DNA of 64,000 bases from JAVBLU01 sp031553225 (GCA_031553225.1 JAVBLU010000013.1:1-64000); one strand, 5' to 3'. Counted from the stretch's first letter, positions 15,395 through 24,093 are shown. Numbers and translations: made by a program. The notes: generated by a model not told the origin, from the sequence alone.

Positions 15395-16461
15395 GTGCCG
15401 CGCCCACGGCGGAGGAGCGGCGGCTGCTCGCCGCGTCGCTGCACAATCAGTTTTTATTGCAAAAAGGGCCGCGCTTGAAGGTGGCGTCGGCGCTGCTGGG
15501 GCTTCAGGCACAGTTCGCCAATTGTCCGAAGGTGGCGCTGCGCATCCGCGCAAGCGATTTCTCTGAGGACGGGTGGGCAGAGGGTCTGGTAAAGACCTGG
15601 ACATTTCGGTGTACCATTCACGACGTGCGGCGGGACGAACTCGCGCTGTACCTGTCCGCGCGAGGACGCGGGCAGCGGCCGGAGTGGACGAACGATTGGC
15701 GGATACCCGCTTCGGTCAAGCCGTACTGGTCGGATTTTCTGCTGGAGCGCATCCGGGCCGGGCAAGGCGAGCGAGAGGGCCTAAAAGCCGCCTGTCGGGC
15801 TGCGGGCATGGAGGAATCGCTGAGCAAGGCCGTGTTCAACGGCTGGGGCGGCCTGCTGCTGGAGCTGTGCGAGCGCGGAGCGATCACCTACGACTGCGGC
15901 ACGGCCAAGCGGTTTTTACCGTGCGAGGGCGTTGCGTTCACAAACTGCGAGGAAGCGCGTGCCGAGCTCTTGCGCCGCTACTTCGCCACATATGGCCCGG
16001 CCACGCTGGCCGACGCCGCGACCTTCACCGGCTATAAGATGACCGGGACGCGCGCGCTGCTAAAAAACTTTGACATACCGCGGCGGGTACACATGATTGG
16101 CGGACGCGAGTACTTCAGCGCAGGTGATCCGGCCTTCGAGGCGGATGTGCCGGCCTGCGTGTTCCTATCCGGGTTCGACCAGCTGATGCTCGGGTATTCC
16201 GACCGCTCGCGGATGATGGACGCCCGCGACCGAAACGCCGCGATCACCTGCTCGGGGATTCTGCATCCGGTCATTTTGGTCGACGGCCGCCTGCGCGCGC
16301 GCTGGCGCAAGGATGGCCGGCGGGTGAGCGTCTCCCCCTTTCACAGCCTGACGAAGAAGCAGTGGAAGGCCGTGGACCGGGCAGCGCAGGCGCTGTTTAG
16401 CGACGAAGCGGTCGAAGTGGTACACAAAACCGACAAGGAAAGCGACGGTGCCCGAACATGA
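15391..16461 (+). CDS. Winged-helix DNA glycosylase-like protein (HTH_42 / AlkZ-AlkX family)
   Basis: 356 residues; the start ATG overlaps the preceding stop (ATGA). It belongs to the HTH_42 superfamily, which includes AlkZ and E. coli AlkX/YcaQ, enzymes that unhook alkylated or crosslinked bases. The catalytic QxQ motif is visible as Q39-A-Q41 in LLGLQAQF, matching the Q-phi-Q pair of AlkZ near residue 37. The C-terminal FLSGFDQLMLGYSDRSRM region and the final HPVILVDGRLRARWR strand are typical. Location between a GNAT, a CorA and resistance-type genes suggests a stress or self-protection operon, which is inference. Confidence 0.82.
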   Translation: MSAAPTAEERRLLAASLHNQFLLQKGPRLKVASALLGLQAQFANCPKVALRIRASDFSEDGWAEGLVKTWTFRCTIHDVRRDELALYLSARGRGQRPEWTNDWRIPASVKPYWSDFLLERIRAGQGEREGLKAACRAAGMEESLSKAVFNGWGGLLLELCERGAITYDCGTAKRFLPCEGVAFTNCEEARAELLRRYFATYGPATLADAATFTGYKMTGTRALLKNFDIPRRVHMIGGREYFSAGDPAFEADVPACVFLSGFDQLMLGYSDRSRMMDARDRNAAITCSGILHPVILVDGRLRARWRKDGRRVSVSPFHSLTKKQWKAVDRAAQALFSDEAVEVVHKTDKESDGART

Positions 16462-17495
16462 GCCGCAGAAAACGCAAAAGCGCAGGCGCGCCCGCGCCGG
16501 AAGCACCCGCCGCGCCGCTACGGCTGCACGTGCTGGAATACGGCGCGCAGGGGTGCCGCGAGATAAGTAACGCCACGCTGGCCGAGGCCACGTACCCCGA
16601 ACCGCCGGGCGGTGTGCGCTGGGTGACGCTGTGCGGCCTGCAGGACACGCAGGCGGTGGCCGAGGTGTGCAACGCTTTCGGCCTGCACGCGCTGACGCAG
16701 GAAGACGTGCTGGACACGCACCAGCGCCCGAAGCTAGAGGAATACGAGCGCTACTTGTACATAGAGACCCATGCGTGCTCACTCTCCGGGGACGCTTTGG
16801 CCTTTCAGACGGAGCAGGTGGGCATCATTCTGATGGAGCAGACCGTGCTGGTGTTTCTGGAAGGCGAGAGCCGGATGTTCGACGCGCTGCGCGAGCGGGC
16901 GCGCAACGCAAGCGGTCGTCTGCGCCGGCTTGGGGCGGATTACCTGGCCTATGCGCTGCTGGACGTGGTGGTGGACAATTATTTTACGGTGCTGGAGCGG
17001 ATGAGCGACCACATGGAGGACATCGAGGAGGACCTGCTGCAAAGCCCGAGCAACGACACGCTCGCGCATATCCACACGCTGAAGCGGCAGATCCTGCTCA
17101 TGCATCGGTCCTTCTGGCCGCTGCGCGAGGTGCTGTCCGCGCTGTCGCGCAGCGAATCGCCGCTAGTGAGCGACGCTCTGGCGCCCTATTTGCGCGACCT
17201 GTTCGACCACATCGTGCAGGTGATTGAGACGGCGGAGACCATGCGCGACTTTGCCTCCGGCCTGCTGGACGCCTACCTCTCCCACGTCAGCCACCGGCTG
17301 AATGAAATCATGAAGGTGCTCACGATCATCTCCACCGTCTTTATGCCGCTGTCCTTCGTAGCGGGGGTGTACGGCATGAACTTCGTTCATATGCCCGAAC
17401 TGCTCAAGCCCTGGGCCTACCCTGCCGTGCTTGTGGGGATGGCGCTCATCGCGCTGGCCATGATGCTGTACTTCAAGAAGAAAAAGTGGTGGTGA
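16458..17495 (+). CDS. corA: CorA-family divalent cation transporter
   Basis: 345 residues, ATG overlapping the previous stop (ATGA). A long soluble N-terminal funnel and helical stalk (about 1-280) lead to two C-terminal membrane helices. The signature YGMNF lies at the end of the first helix (FVAGVYGMNFVHMPE) and the protein ends in a basic KKKKWW tail. The GMN motif marks Mg2+/Co2+/Ni2+ channels of this family. It is in the middle of the acetyltransferase/glycosylase operon rather than alone. Confidence 0.92.
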   Translation: MSRRKRKSAGAPAPEAPAAPLRLHVLEYGAQGCREISNATLAEATYPEPPGGVRWVTLCGLQDTQAVAEVCNAFGLHALTQEDVLDTHQRPKLEEYERYLYIETHACSLSGDALAFQTEQVGIILMEQTVLVFLEGESRMFDALRERARNASGRLRRLGADYLAYALLDVVVDNYFTVLERMSDHMEDIEEDLLQSPSNDTLAHIHTLKRQILLMHRSFWPLREVLSALSRSESPLVSDALAPYLRDLFDHIVQVIETAETMRDFASGLLDAYLSHVSHRLNEIMKVLTIISTVFMPLSFVAGVYGMNFVHMPELLKPWAYPAVLVGMALIALAMMLYFKKKKWW

Positions 17496-17504
17496 AGGGC
17501 GGCC

Positions 17505-18239
17505 ATGGAGTATCTCTACGCGCCCGACGAGGACTTCAGCGATCTGGCAGGCGGGTGCGTGCTGCGCAGCCGTCCGGGCGTCACGGGCTTTCCCGCGCGG
17601 CTGGCGAGCGAAATCTTTGGGCGGTGCACGGCGCACTTGGTCAAAACAACCGGTTTGCATGTGTACGACCCGTGCTGCGGCAGCGGGCAGCTGTTGACGA
17701 CGCTTGGGTTCCTGCGGCCGGGAGCCATCGCCGCGCTGACCGGGTCGGACATCGACGAGGCGGCCGTCGCACTCGCGCGCGACAACCTGGCGCTTCTCTC
17801 GCCTGAAGGGCTGGCGTCGCGGCGAGCCGAGCTGGGCGCGCTGTATCAGCGGTACGGGAAGGCTTCCCACGCGGAAGCGGTGCGGGGCGCGCAGCGTCTG
17901 GGCGAACGGGTGGCGGGATATCCTCCGCCAATCACCCGGGCGTTAGCCGCCGATGCTCTGCAATCCGGCGCGCTGCAGGAAGCCGGTGTGCGGGCGCACA
18001 TCGTACTGGCGGATCTGCCCTACGGGCAGCTGACGGCATGGCAGGGACAGGCCGAGGACGCCGCCTCTCGGCTTCTGGTGCGCCTCATACCAGCACTTCA
18101 TGCCCGTGCCGCGGTGGCGCTTGTCTCCGACAAAGGGCAGCGCATGACTGCGCCAAACGGCTATGAGCGCGCAGAGAAGCAGCTCATCGGCAAACGAAAG
18201 TTTGAAATTTACCTGTGGAATGGGGGGACAACGGCATGA
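17505..18239 (+). CDS. AviRa-like rRNA methyltransferase
   Basis: 244 residues, close to the length of AviRa, the 23S rRNA guanine methyltransferase that gives avilamycin resistance in its producer. SAM-binding motif I is VYDPCCGSGQLLTTLG, then GSDIDEAAVALARDN, and the substrate-base motif is VLADLPYGQLTAW. The N-terminal YAPDEDFSDLAGGCVLRSRPG also fits the family. Whether it gives drug resistance or is a housekeeping methylase cannot be decided from sequence. The gene lies nine bases after corA and overlaps the next start by ATGA. Confidence 0.8.
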   Translation: MEYLYAPDEDFSDLAGGCVLRSRPGVTGFPARLASEIFGRCTAHLVKTTGLHVYDPCCGSGQLLTTLGFLRPGAIAALTGSDIDEAAVALARDNLALLSPEGLASRRAELGALYQRYGKASHAEAVRGAQRLGERVAGYPPPITRALAADALQSGALQEAGVRAHIVLADLPYGQLTAWQGQAEDAASRLLVRLIPALHARAAVALVSDKGQRMTAPNGYERAEKQLIGKRKFEIYLWNGGTTA

Positions 18240-18841
18240 AGCTGCGCCTCGAGGCCCTGACCCCGACGCTTAGCGGGGACTACTTCGACTTTTTCGACAA
18301 CGTCGGTTTTGCCGATCATCAGGAATGGTCCGCGTGCTACTGCACGTACTACCACATGACCCGCGACGAGGAAAAGCGTTTGGACGCCTGTGGCGCGGAC
18401 GCCCTGAAGGCCGCGCTGCGCGAAAAGGGACGGCGCATGGTGGCGGAAGGCTCCATGAATGGGTACCTGGCGTATGGCGAGGACGGGCGCGTGGTCGGCT
18501 GGTGCAACGCGGGCGACAAAAGCGGTTTTGGGCGGCTGTGCGCCGACCGCGCGCTGTGGGAGGGCGCGGCGGAGGGCGAGCGCGTGAAGGCGGTGGTGTG
18601 CTTCTTAATCGCGCCCGGCGCGCGCGGGCAGGGCGTCGCCACGGCGCTGTTGCAGCGGGTCTGTGACGACGCGCTGTCGGAAGGATGGGACGCGCTGGAG
18701 GCATATCCCATCACGACGCCGTGCGATCAATACATGCATTACCATGGCCCGCTGTCCCTATACGAAAAGCAGGGTTTCGTTCTGCAGCGGCAGTTCGAAC
18801 GATACGCCGTCGTGCGCAAAACCCTGAAGGCGCAAGCATGA
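18236..18841 (+). CDS. GNAT-family N-acetyltransferase
   Basis: 201 residues from ATG 18236, overlapping the AviRa-like stop; the G-rich run TGGGGGG is the likely ribosome site. FLIAPGARGQGVATALLQRV is the acetyl-CoA-binding motif. The N-terminal segment (FDNVGFADHQEWSACYCTYY) is of a type common in clostridial GNATs that resemble resistance-associated acetyltransferases. The substrate is unknown. The next gene starts within its stop. Confidence 0.83.
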   Translation: MKLRLEALTPTLSGDYFDFFDNVGFADHQEWSACYCTYYHMTRDEEKRLDACGADALKAALREKGRRMVAEGSMNGYLAYGEDGRVVGWCNAGDKSGFGRLCADRALWEGAAEGERVKAVVCFLIAPGARGQGVATALLQRVCDDALSEGWDALEAYPITTPCDQYMHYHGPLSLYEKQGFVLQRQFERYAVVRKTLKAQA

Positions 18842-19266
18842 TCGTACCGATTTGCGGTGAAACGCTTGCCGACTGGGCACGCATGTGCGTGCTGCTGTAC
18901 GGCGAGGAACACGACGAGGCGGAATTCCTTCGGGAGCGCGCCGAAGGTCACTATGCGAGCGAATACCTGTATCTGGCGGACGGGCGGCCCGTGGGCCTTC
19001 TCTCTTTGTGCCTGCGCAGCGACTATGTGGAGGGAACGTCCAGCTCGCCCGTGGGGTATCTGGAGGGGATCTGGGTGGAACCGGCCTATCGCCGCGGGGG
19101 CATTGCCGCGCAGCTTGTCGCCTTTGCGCGGGAGTGGTCACGCGCGCAGGGCGCCCGCGAGCTGGCCTCCGATTGTTTGCTGGCCAACGAGACGAGCCGT
19201 TCCTTCCACAAGGCCGTGGGTTTTGCCGAGGCGAATGTGATCGTGTGCTTCACCATGAAGCTGTAG
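18838..19266 (+). CDS. Aminoglycoside 6'-N-acetyltransferase-like, AAC(6')-I type
   Basis: 142 residues from ATG 18838 (ATGA overlap), about the length of chromosomal AAC(6')-I enzymes. The block YVEGTSSSPVGYLEGIWVEP is close to the YVNGT-SPVGFLEGIYVLP block of AAC(6')-Ig/Ia-type proteins. It is followed by AYRRGGIAAQLV (acetyl-CoA loop), ELASDC and FHKAVGF. These enzymes acetylate the 6'-amino group of tobramycin, kanamycin or amikacin. Assignment to the subfamily rests on these motifs; drug specificity is not deducible. There is no mobile element nearby, so it looks intrinsic. Confidence 0.82.
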   Translation: MIVPICGETLADWARMCVLLYGEEHDEAEFLRERAEGHYASEYLYLADGRPVGLLSLCLRSDYVEGTSSSPVGYLEGIWVEPAYRRGGIAAQLVAFAREWSRAQGARELASDCLLANETSRSFHKAVGFAEANVIVCFTMKL

Positions 19267-19284
19267 ACGCATGCCGAAAGGGAC

Positions 19285-19863
19285 ATGGAGATGACGAACG
19301 TATATTTCATTCGGCATGCGGAATCGGACACGTCCGTCCGCGATGGCCGGATCCGTCCGCTCACAACGAGAGGGCTCGCAAGCCGCAGCCTGGTTAGCGC
19401 ATTCTTGAGCGATAAAGGCATCGACGCCGTGCTGTCCAGCCCATACAAAAGGGCGGTTGACACGATTGCCGCCTTCGCCGAAGAAAGCAATCTGGCCATC
19501 GAGATCGTCGAAGACTTCCGCGAACAGAGAAGCAGCGGCGATATGCGCAGGGATAACCCTAACTTCCGCTCCTTCCTGCAGAGGCAGTGGCTCGATTTCG
19601 CGTATGTGTTTTCCGACGGAGAATGCCTACGCGAGGTTCAAGAGCGCAATATTGCCGCGCTTCACCGGGTGCTGCGCGCGCACGAAGGCAATAACATCGC
19701 CATCGGCACGCACGGCACGGCCCTGTCCGTCATCATCAATTACTATGACGCCGCTTACGGTTTTGCGGATTTTGAGGCGATGGAGCACAAGTTGCCCTGG
19801 GCTGTAAAGATGGTGTTTGCGGGCCTTGCTTGCACCGAAATACAGAAAATAGACTTACTGTGA
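19285..19863 (+). CDS. Histidine phosphatase superfamily protein
   Basis: 192 residues. The phosphohistidine motif is FIRHAESD at the N-terminus. The second catalytic His is in GTHGTALS, and the conserved arginine is in SSPYKRAVDT. Cofactor-dependent mutase versus phosphatase cannot be told apart; the lack of a PGM-type insert favours a small phosphatase. ATG 19285 and ATG 19291 are both possible starts. It follows the AAC(6')-like gene by 18 bases and ends before a shared terminator. Confidence 0.87.
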   Translation: MEMTNVYFIRHAESDTSVRDGRIRPLTTRGLASRSLVSAFLSDKGIDAVLSSPYKRAVDTIAAFAEESNLAIEIVEDFREQRSSGDMRRDNPNFRSFLQRQWLDFAYVFSDGECLREVQERNIAALHRVLRAHEGNNIAIGTHGTALSVIINYYDAAYGFADFEAMEHKLPWAVKMVFAGLACTEIQKIDLL

Positions 19864-19907
19864 GCTCGCCGTTCACCTGTTGTAGGGAGACGCCGTCTGC
19901 GCTATGC

Positions 19908-19950
19908 AAAAGGGACGCCCGACCCAAACCGGTCAGGCGTCCCTTTGTTG
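19908..19950. terminator. Bidirectional terminator
   Basis: AAAAGGGACGCC (19908-19919) pairs with GGCGTCCCTTT (19936-19946), with an inner GACC/GGTC stem. T-runs are present on both strands. It separates two convergent operons. Confidence 0.85.
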
Positions 19951-19987
19951 TCGGTGCCGGCGCGCTTTGCTGCGCGGGATGAAGCGG

Positions 19988-20986
19988 CTATCTTGACGCT
20001 TCCTCCACGGCCACGGCCACGGCCACGGTCGCGCCGACCATGGGGTTGTTCCCCTTGCCGATCAGGCCCATCATCTCCACGTGCGCTGGCACGGAGGAGG
20101 AACCGGCGAACTGGGCGTCCGAGTGCATGCGGCCCATGGTGTCCGTCATGCCGTAGGATGCCGGGCCGGCGGCCATGTTGTCCGGATGGAGCGTGCGGCC
20201 CGTTCCGCCGCCCGACGCCACGGAGAAGAACCGCTTGCCATGCTCGTTCGCCCACTTCTTGTAGGTACCGGCGACCGGGTGCTGGAAGCGGGTGGGGTTG
20301 GTTGAGTTGCCCGTGATGGACACGTCCACCTTCTCCTGGCGCATAACCGCCACGCCCTCGGACACGTCGTCGCACCCGTACACGCGCACCTTGGCCTTTT
20401 CCCCTTTGCTGAAAGCGCGCTCGGAGACGATATTCAGCTTTGCCTGATGATAATCGTACTGCGTGCGCACGTAGGTGAAGCCGTTTACTCGGGAAATGAT
20501 GTAGGCGGCGTCCTTGCCCAGGCCGTTCAGAATGACGCGCAGGGGCACCTTGCGCACCTTGTTGGCCGTGCGGGCGATGCCTATGGCGCCCTCCGCGGCC
20601 GCGAAGGACTCATGACCGGCCAGGAAGCAAAAGCACTCGGTCTCCTCTCGCAGCAGCATGGCGGCGAGGTTTCCGTGCCCAAGGCCCACGTCGCGCTGAT
20701 CGGCGACCGAGCCGGGAATGCAAAAAACCTGTAGGCCTTCGCCGATTACCTCGGCGGCTTCGGCGGCGCGTGTCTTGCCCTTTTTGATGGCCAGGGCCGC
20801 GCCCAGCGTGTACGCCCAAACGGCGTTTTCAAAGGCGATGGGCTGAATTCCGCGAACGATTTTCTCAACGTCCACGCCTTTTGAAAGGCACAGCTCGCGC
20901 GCCGCCTCCAGCGAGGCGATCCCGTAGTCCTTCAGCGCTGCTTCGATCTTAGCGATGCGGCGCTCGTATCCTTCAAACCGAACCAT
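19988..20986 (-). CDS. GGGtGRT protein
   Basis: 332 residues. It matches the clostridial family named after its motif, here SVASGGGTGRTLHPDNMA, followed by YGMTDTMGRMHSDAQFAGSS and a glycine/valine-rich C-terminus (GNNPMVGATVAVAVAV). No function is established. It is cytosolic, with no membrane helix. It lies 18 bases downstream of a NifU-like scaffold gene in one operon, a pairing seen repeatedly in anaerobes. An iron-sulfur-related role is inferred from that pairing. Confidence 0.88.
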   Translation of the reverse strand: MVRFEGYERRIAKIEAALKDYGIASLEAARELCLSKGVDVEKIVRGIQPIAFENAVWAYTLGAALAIKKGKTRAAEAAEVIGEGLQVFCIPGSVADQRDVGLGHGNLAAMLLREETECFCFLAGHESFAAAEGAIGIARTANKVRKVPLRVILNGLGKDAAYIISRVNGFTYVRTQYDYHQAKLNIVSERAFSKGEKAKVRVYGCDDVSEGVAVMRQEKVDVSITGNSTNPTRFQHPVAGTYKKWANEHGKRFFSVASGGGTGRTLHPDNMAAGPASYGMTDTMGRMHSDAQFAGSSSVPAHVEMMGLIGKGNNPMVGATVAVAVAVEEASR

Positions 20987-21004
20987 CAGGTGTCACCTCT
21001 TTTC

Positions 21005-21697
21005 CTATTCGTGGCGCGGGTTGATCTTTTTGGCTGCTTCGTCGAAACGGCCGTAAGTGCCCACGCTCTTCTCAAAGGCTTCCTTGTAGTCCGTGCCCTT
21101 GGCGACCATCTCGAGCATCTTGCCCATGTGCACGAACTTGTAGCCGATCACCTCGCCCGCCTCGTCCAGGCCGAGCTGTAGCACGTAGCCTTCCGCCATC
21201 TCCAGATACCGCACGCCCTTTTGCCGGGTGGCGTACATGGTGCCCACCTGCGAGCGCAGGCCCTTGCCCAGGTCCTCCAGGCCGGCGCCGATGGGCAGCC
21301 CCCCTTCGGAGAAGGCAGACTGCGTACGGCCGTAAGCGATCTGCAGGAACAACTCGCGCATGGCCGTGTTGATGGCGTCGCACACCAAGTCGGTGTTCAT
21401 GGCCTCCAGAACCGTCTTACCGGGCAGCACTTCGGCCGCCATGGCGGCGGAGTGCGTCATGCCCGAGCAGCCGATCGTCTCGACGAGCGCTTCCTCTATG
21501 ACGCCGTCCTTTACGTTGAGCGTCAGCTTACACGCGCCTTGCTGCGGTGCGCACCAGCCCACGCCGTGCGTAAGGCCGGCGATATCGCGTATCTCCCTGG
21601 CCTGTACCCATTTGCCCTCCTCAGGGATGGGCGCCGGGCCATGGTTTGGGCCTTTCGCGACACAAACCATTTCCTCCACTTCATGGGAAACCTGCAT
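21005..21697 (-). CDS. Iron-sulfur cluster assembly scaffold-like protein (partner of GGGtGRT)
   Basis: 230 residues from ATG 21697 behind GGGAGGAAAG. It resembles the IscU/NifU scaffold fold: GWCAPQQGACKLTL and the cluster-ligand-like ETIGCSGMTHSAAMAAEVLPGKT (GCSG motif), then DAINTAMRELFLQIAYGRTQSAFSEGG. It is longer than IscU and specific to the GGGtGRT gene pair. It probably binds or transfers a cluster to its neighbour. The pair has its own promoter. Confidence 0.82.
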   Translation of the reverse strand: MQVSHEVEEMVCVAKGPNHGPAPIPEEGKWVQAREIRDIAGLTHGVGWCAPQQGACKLTLNVKDGVIEEALVETIGCSGMTHSAAMAAEVLPGKTVLEAMNTDLVCDAINTAMRELFLQIAYGRTQSAFSEGGLPIGAGLEDLGKGLRSQVGTMYATRQKGVRYLEMAEGYVLQLGLDEAGEVIGYKFVHMGKMLEMVAKGTDYKEAFEKSVGTYGRFDEAAKKINPRHE

Positions 21698-21754
21698 TCT
21701 GCTTTCCTCCCTGTCGTTGGGGTCGCCCCCGAGCCTTCATCTGTTAACCGGGTT

Positions 21755-21784
21755 AGTATACCACAAAAGCAGGACGAGCGCCAA
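21755..21784 (-). promoter_or_regulatory. Sigma-A promoter of the scaffold/GGGtGRT operon
   Basis: On the minus strand TTGGCG (21784-21779), 18 bases, TATACT (21760-21755). It fits between the end of the acyl-CoA synthetase gene and the scaffold ATG. Confidence 0.55.
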
Positions 21785-21787
21785 CGC

Positions 21788-23455
21788 TCAGCCCTTCTTT
21801 TCGTCCTCGCTGCGGATCTCCATGCGGCGTATCTTGCCGGAGATGGTCTTGGGGAGCTCCGCGACGAACTCCACGATGCGGGGGTACTTGTAGGGCGCGG
21901 TTGTGCGCTTGACGTGGTTTTGGATCTCCTTAACGAGGGCGTCGGAGGGCTGGAAGCCGCGCGCCAGCACAATGGTCGCCTTAACGACCTGCCCGCGCAG
22001 CGGGTCAGGCGCGGCGGTCACCGCGCACTCCAGCACGGCCGGATGCTCCAGAATGGCCGACTCAACCTCGAACGGGCCGATGCGGTAGCCGGAGCATTTG
22101 ATGACGTCGTCGTTGCGACCGATGAACCAGTAATACCCCTCGCCGTCGCGCCATGCCATGTCGCCCGTGTTGTACACACCGTTTTTCCAGGCGCGGGCGG
22201 TCACCTCCGGGTCGCGGAAGTAGCCGCGGAACAGCCCGGCCGGGTGCGCGTCGGCGTTCTTTACGACGATGCAGCCCTCCACGCCATCCTCCACACTCTT
22301 GCCGTTTTCCCCCACAAGATCCACATCATACAGAGGCGATGGCTTACCCATAGAACCGGGCCGCACGGGAAACCAGGGAAAATTGCCCACCAGAACGCTC
22401 GTTTCGCTCTGGCCAAAGCCCTCCGTGATGGCCAGGCCCGTGGCCTTTTTGAACTGGGTAAACACCTCCGGGTTAAGCGGTTCGCCCGCGATGGTGCAGT
22501 GCTTGATCGTGGAAAAATCGCAACTGCTCAAGTCCTCTTTGATGAGGAAGCGGAACACCGTGGGCGGTGCGCACAGCGTGGTCAGCTTCAGGCGGTCGAT
22601 CACACGCAGCAGGGTTTGCGGCACGAATTTCTCGGTGTCGTACGCCACGATCACCGCGCCGCAGATCCACTGCCCGTATATCTTGCCCCAGGCAAACTTG
22701 GCCCAGCCGCTGTCGGACATGGTCATATGGAGCTTCCCGTCCTGCACACGGTTCCAATACTTGGCCGTGACGATGTGCCCGAGCGGATAGGTAAAGTCGT
22801 GCCACACCATCTTGGGCATGCCGGTGGTGCCGCTGGAGAAATAGATGAGCATGGGATCGCCCGTGTCCGGCGCGTCCGCGCCCGTGGGGCGCACCCAGGC
22901 CGCCGTTACAGCGGCCGCCTCGGCGCGCAGGTTGCGGTAGCCCGGCCTGTCCGCGCCGATCACAAAGCGGTGCGCTACCGTCGGGCAGTCCGGCAGGGCT
23001 TGATCCACGTGTTTGATGATCTCGTCCTCGGAGGCGACGATGAGCGCTTTCACCGAGGCGGCCTTGCAGCGGTACACAATGTCCTTAGGGGTAAGCTGGT
23101 AGGTGGCGGGTATGGCGATTGCGCCGATCTTGTGCAGGGCGACGAAGGCGAACCACACGTCGTAGCGCTGCATGCCCATCAGCATCACGGCGTCGCCCTT
23201 TCGCACGCCGCTATCGTGTAGAAGACGGGCGACGCGGTCGGAATGCGCCTTCACCTCGCCGAAGGTGAAGCGCTTTTCGTTCAGCGCGTCGTCGATCCAC
23301 ACGAGCGCAGGCTTGTTCTCGTCCAGGCGGGCCCATTCGTCCACGATGTCGTAGGCGAAGTTAAAGCCGTCCGGCGTGTTCACGCGGTAGTTTGCCTTAA
23401 AATCCTCGTAGCTCTCAAAATCCTGACGAGGCAGGTATCGGTCGAGCAGATGCAT
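21788..23455 (-). CDS. AMP-forming acyl-CoA synthetase
   Basis: 555 residues of the ANL adenylating family, nearest to medium-chain/acetyl-CoA synthetase-like enzymes. P-loop-like YFSSGTTGMPKMVWH is the adenylation motif. TEGFGQSETS is A5, YNTGDMAWRDGEGYYWFIGRNDDVIK is the A7-A8 hinge, and TISGKIRRMEIR holds the catalytic lysine. It makes acyl-AMP then acyl-CoA from a carboxylic acid in the cytosol; chain length is not evident. It is 17 bases downstream of an XRE-cupin regulator and co-transcribed with it. Confidence 0.9.
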   Translation of the reverse strand: MHLLDRYLPRQDFESYEDFKANYRVNTPDGFNFAYDIVDEWARLDENKPALVWIDDALNEKRFTFGEVKAHSDRVARLLHDSGVRKGDAVMLMGMQRYDVWFAFVALHKIGAIAIPATYQLTPKDIVYRCKAASVKALIVASEDEIIKHVDQALPDCPTVAHRFVIGADRPGYRNLRAEAAAVTAAWVRPTGADAPDTGDPMLIYFSSGTTGMPKMVWHDFTYPLGHIVTAKYWNRVQDGKLHMTMSDSGWAKFAWGKIYGQWICGAVIVAYDTEKFVPQTLLRVIDRLKLTTLCAPPTVFRFLIKEDLSSCDFSTIKHCTIAGEPLNPEVFTQFKKATGLAITEGFGQSETSVLVGNFPWFPVRPGSMGKPSPLYDVDLVGENGKSVEDGVEGCIVVKNADAHPAGLFRGYFRDPEVTARAWKNGVYNTGDMAWRDGEGYYWFIGRNDDVIKCSGYRIGPFEVESAILEHPAVLECAVTAAPDPLRGQVVKATIVLARGFQPSDALVKEIQNHVKRTTAPYKYPRIVEFVAELPKTISGKIRRMEIRSEDEKKG

Positions 23456-23472
23456 GGCGAAAACCCCTTTAG

Positions 23473-24048
23473 CTATTCCTGGATGACCGTTAAGAAGCGC
23501 GCCGGGCCCCCGATGGCGCGCTGGCCGTGCGGCAGCGCCGGGTTAAAGTAGAGAGAATCGCCCGCCTGCAGCAGCATCGCGCGCGGCCCCACCGTAACCT
23601 CCACCTGGCCCTCCAGCACATAGTTGAACTCCTGCCCGCCGTGCGTAACAGGCGCGGGCGGTTCATCCTGCGGCGCCAAGGAGACAATCATCGGCTCCAT
23701 GGTGCGGTGCATAAAGTTAAAGGCAAGGCTTTGGTAGCGGTACCCTGCGTAGCGCTCCACGCATACGCCCTCCCCCGCGCGAACGAGGCAGTGCGTGTCC
23801 ATGCGCGGCATTTGGCCGGTGATGAGGACGGTGAAGTCCACGCCGTAGCGGCTGGCCAGCGCGTACAGGGCCGAGATGGGGATGTCCGCCTGCGCGGACT
23901 CGTAGGCGAGCAGCGTATCGACGCTTAGCCCGACGCTCTTCGCCACGTCTTCGGCGGAAAGCTCGAGGATATCGCGCAACTCGCGGATGCGCGCTGCGAT
24001 ATTCACCAATGTATCAGGCACTGTGATCACAACCTTTTCGGGGCGCAT
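23473..24048 (-). CDS. XRE-family regulator with cupin sensor domain
   Basis: 191 residues: helix-turn-helix (about 15-70, IRELRDILELSAEDVAKSVGLSV then TLLAYES) followed by a C-terminal cupin_2 barrel (about 105-190, THGGQEFNYVLEGQVEVTVG and GDSLYFNPALPHG). This class usually regulates the adjacent catabolic gene in response to a small ligand; here that is the acyl-CoA synthetase. The ATG at 24048 is only about ten bases past the predicted transcription start with a poor site. Internal GTG codons (V7 or V10, behind AAAAGG) are therefore alternative starts. Confidence 0.87.
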   Translation of the reverse strand: MRPEKVVITVPDTLVNIAARIRELRDILELSAEDVAKSVGLSVDTLLAYESAQADIPISALYALASRYGVDFTVLITGQMPRMDTHCLVRAGEGVCVERYAGYRYQSLAFNFMHRTMEPMIVSLAPQDEPPAPVTHGGQEFNYVLEGQVEVTVGPRAMLLQAGDSLYFNPALPHGQRAIGGPARFLTVIQE

Positions 24049-24064
24049 CGCCCTTATTCAGTTT

Positions 24065-24093
24065 ATTATATCGAACTGTGCAGGCCGTGGCAA
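24065..24093 (-). promoter_or_regulatory. Sigma-A promoter of the XRE-cupin/acyl-CoA synthetase operon
   Basis: On the minus strand TTGCCA (24093-24088), 17 bases, perfect TATAAT (24070-24065). Confidence 0.7.

Noticed and set aside
21221..23221. A 666-codon open frame on the plus strand across the acyl-CoA synthetase
   Set aside because: It is antisense to a clear adenylating enzyme. It is His/Arg/Val-rich with no recognisable motif or ribosome site, as expected from codon bias in GC-rich DNA.
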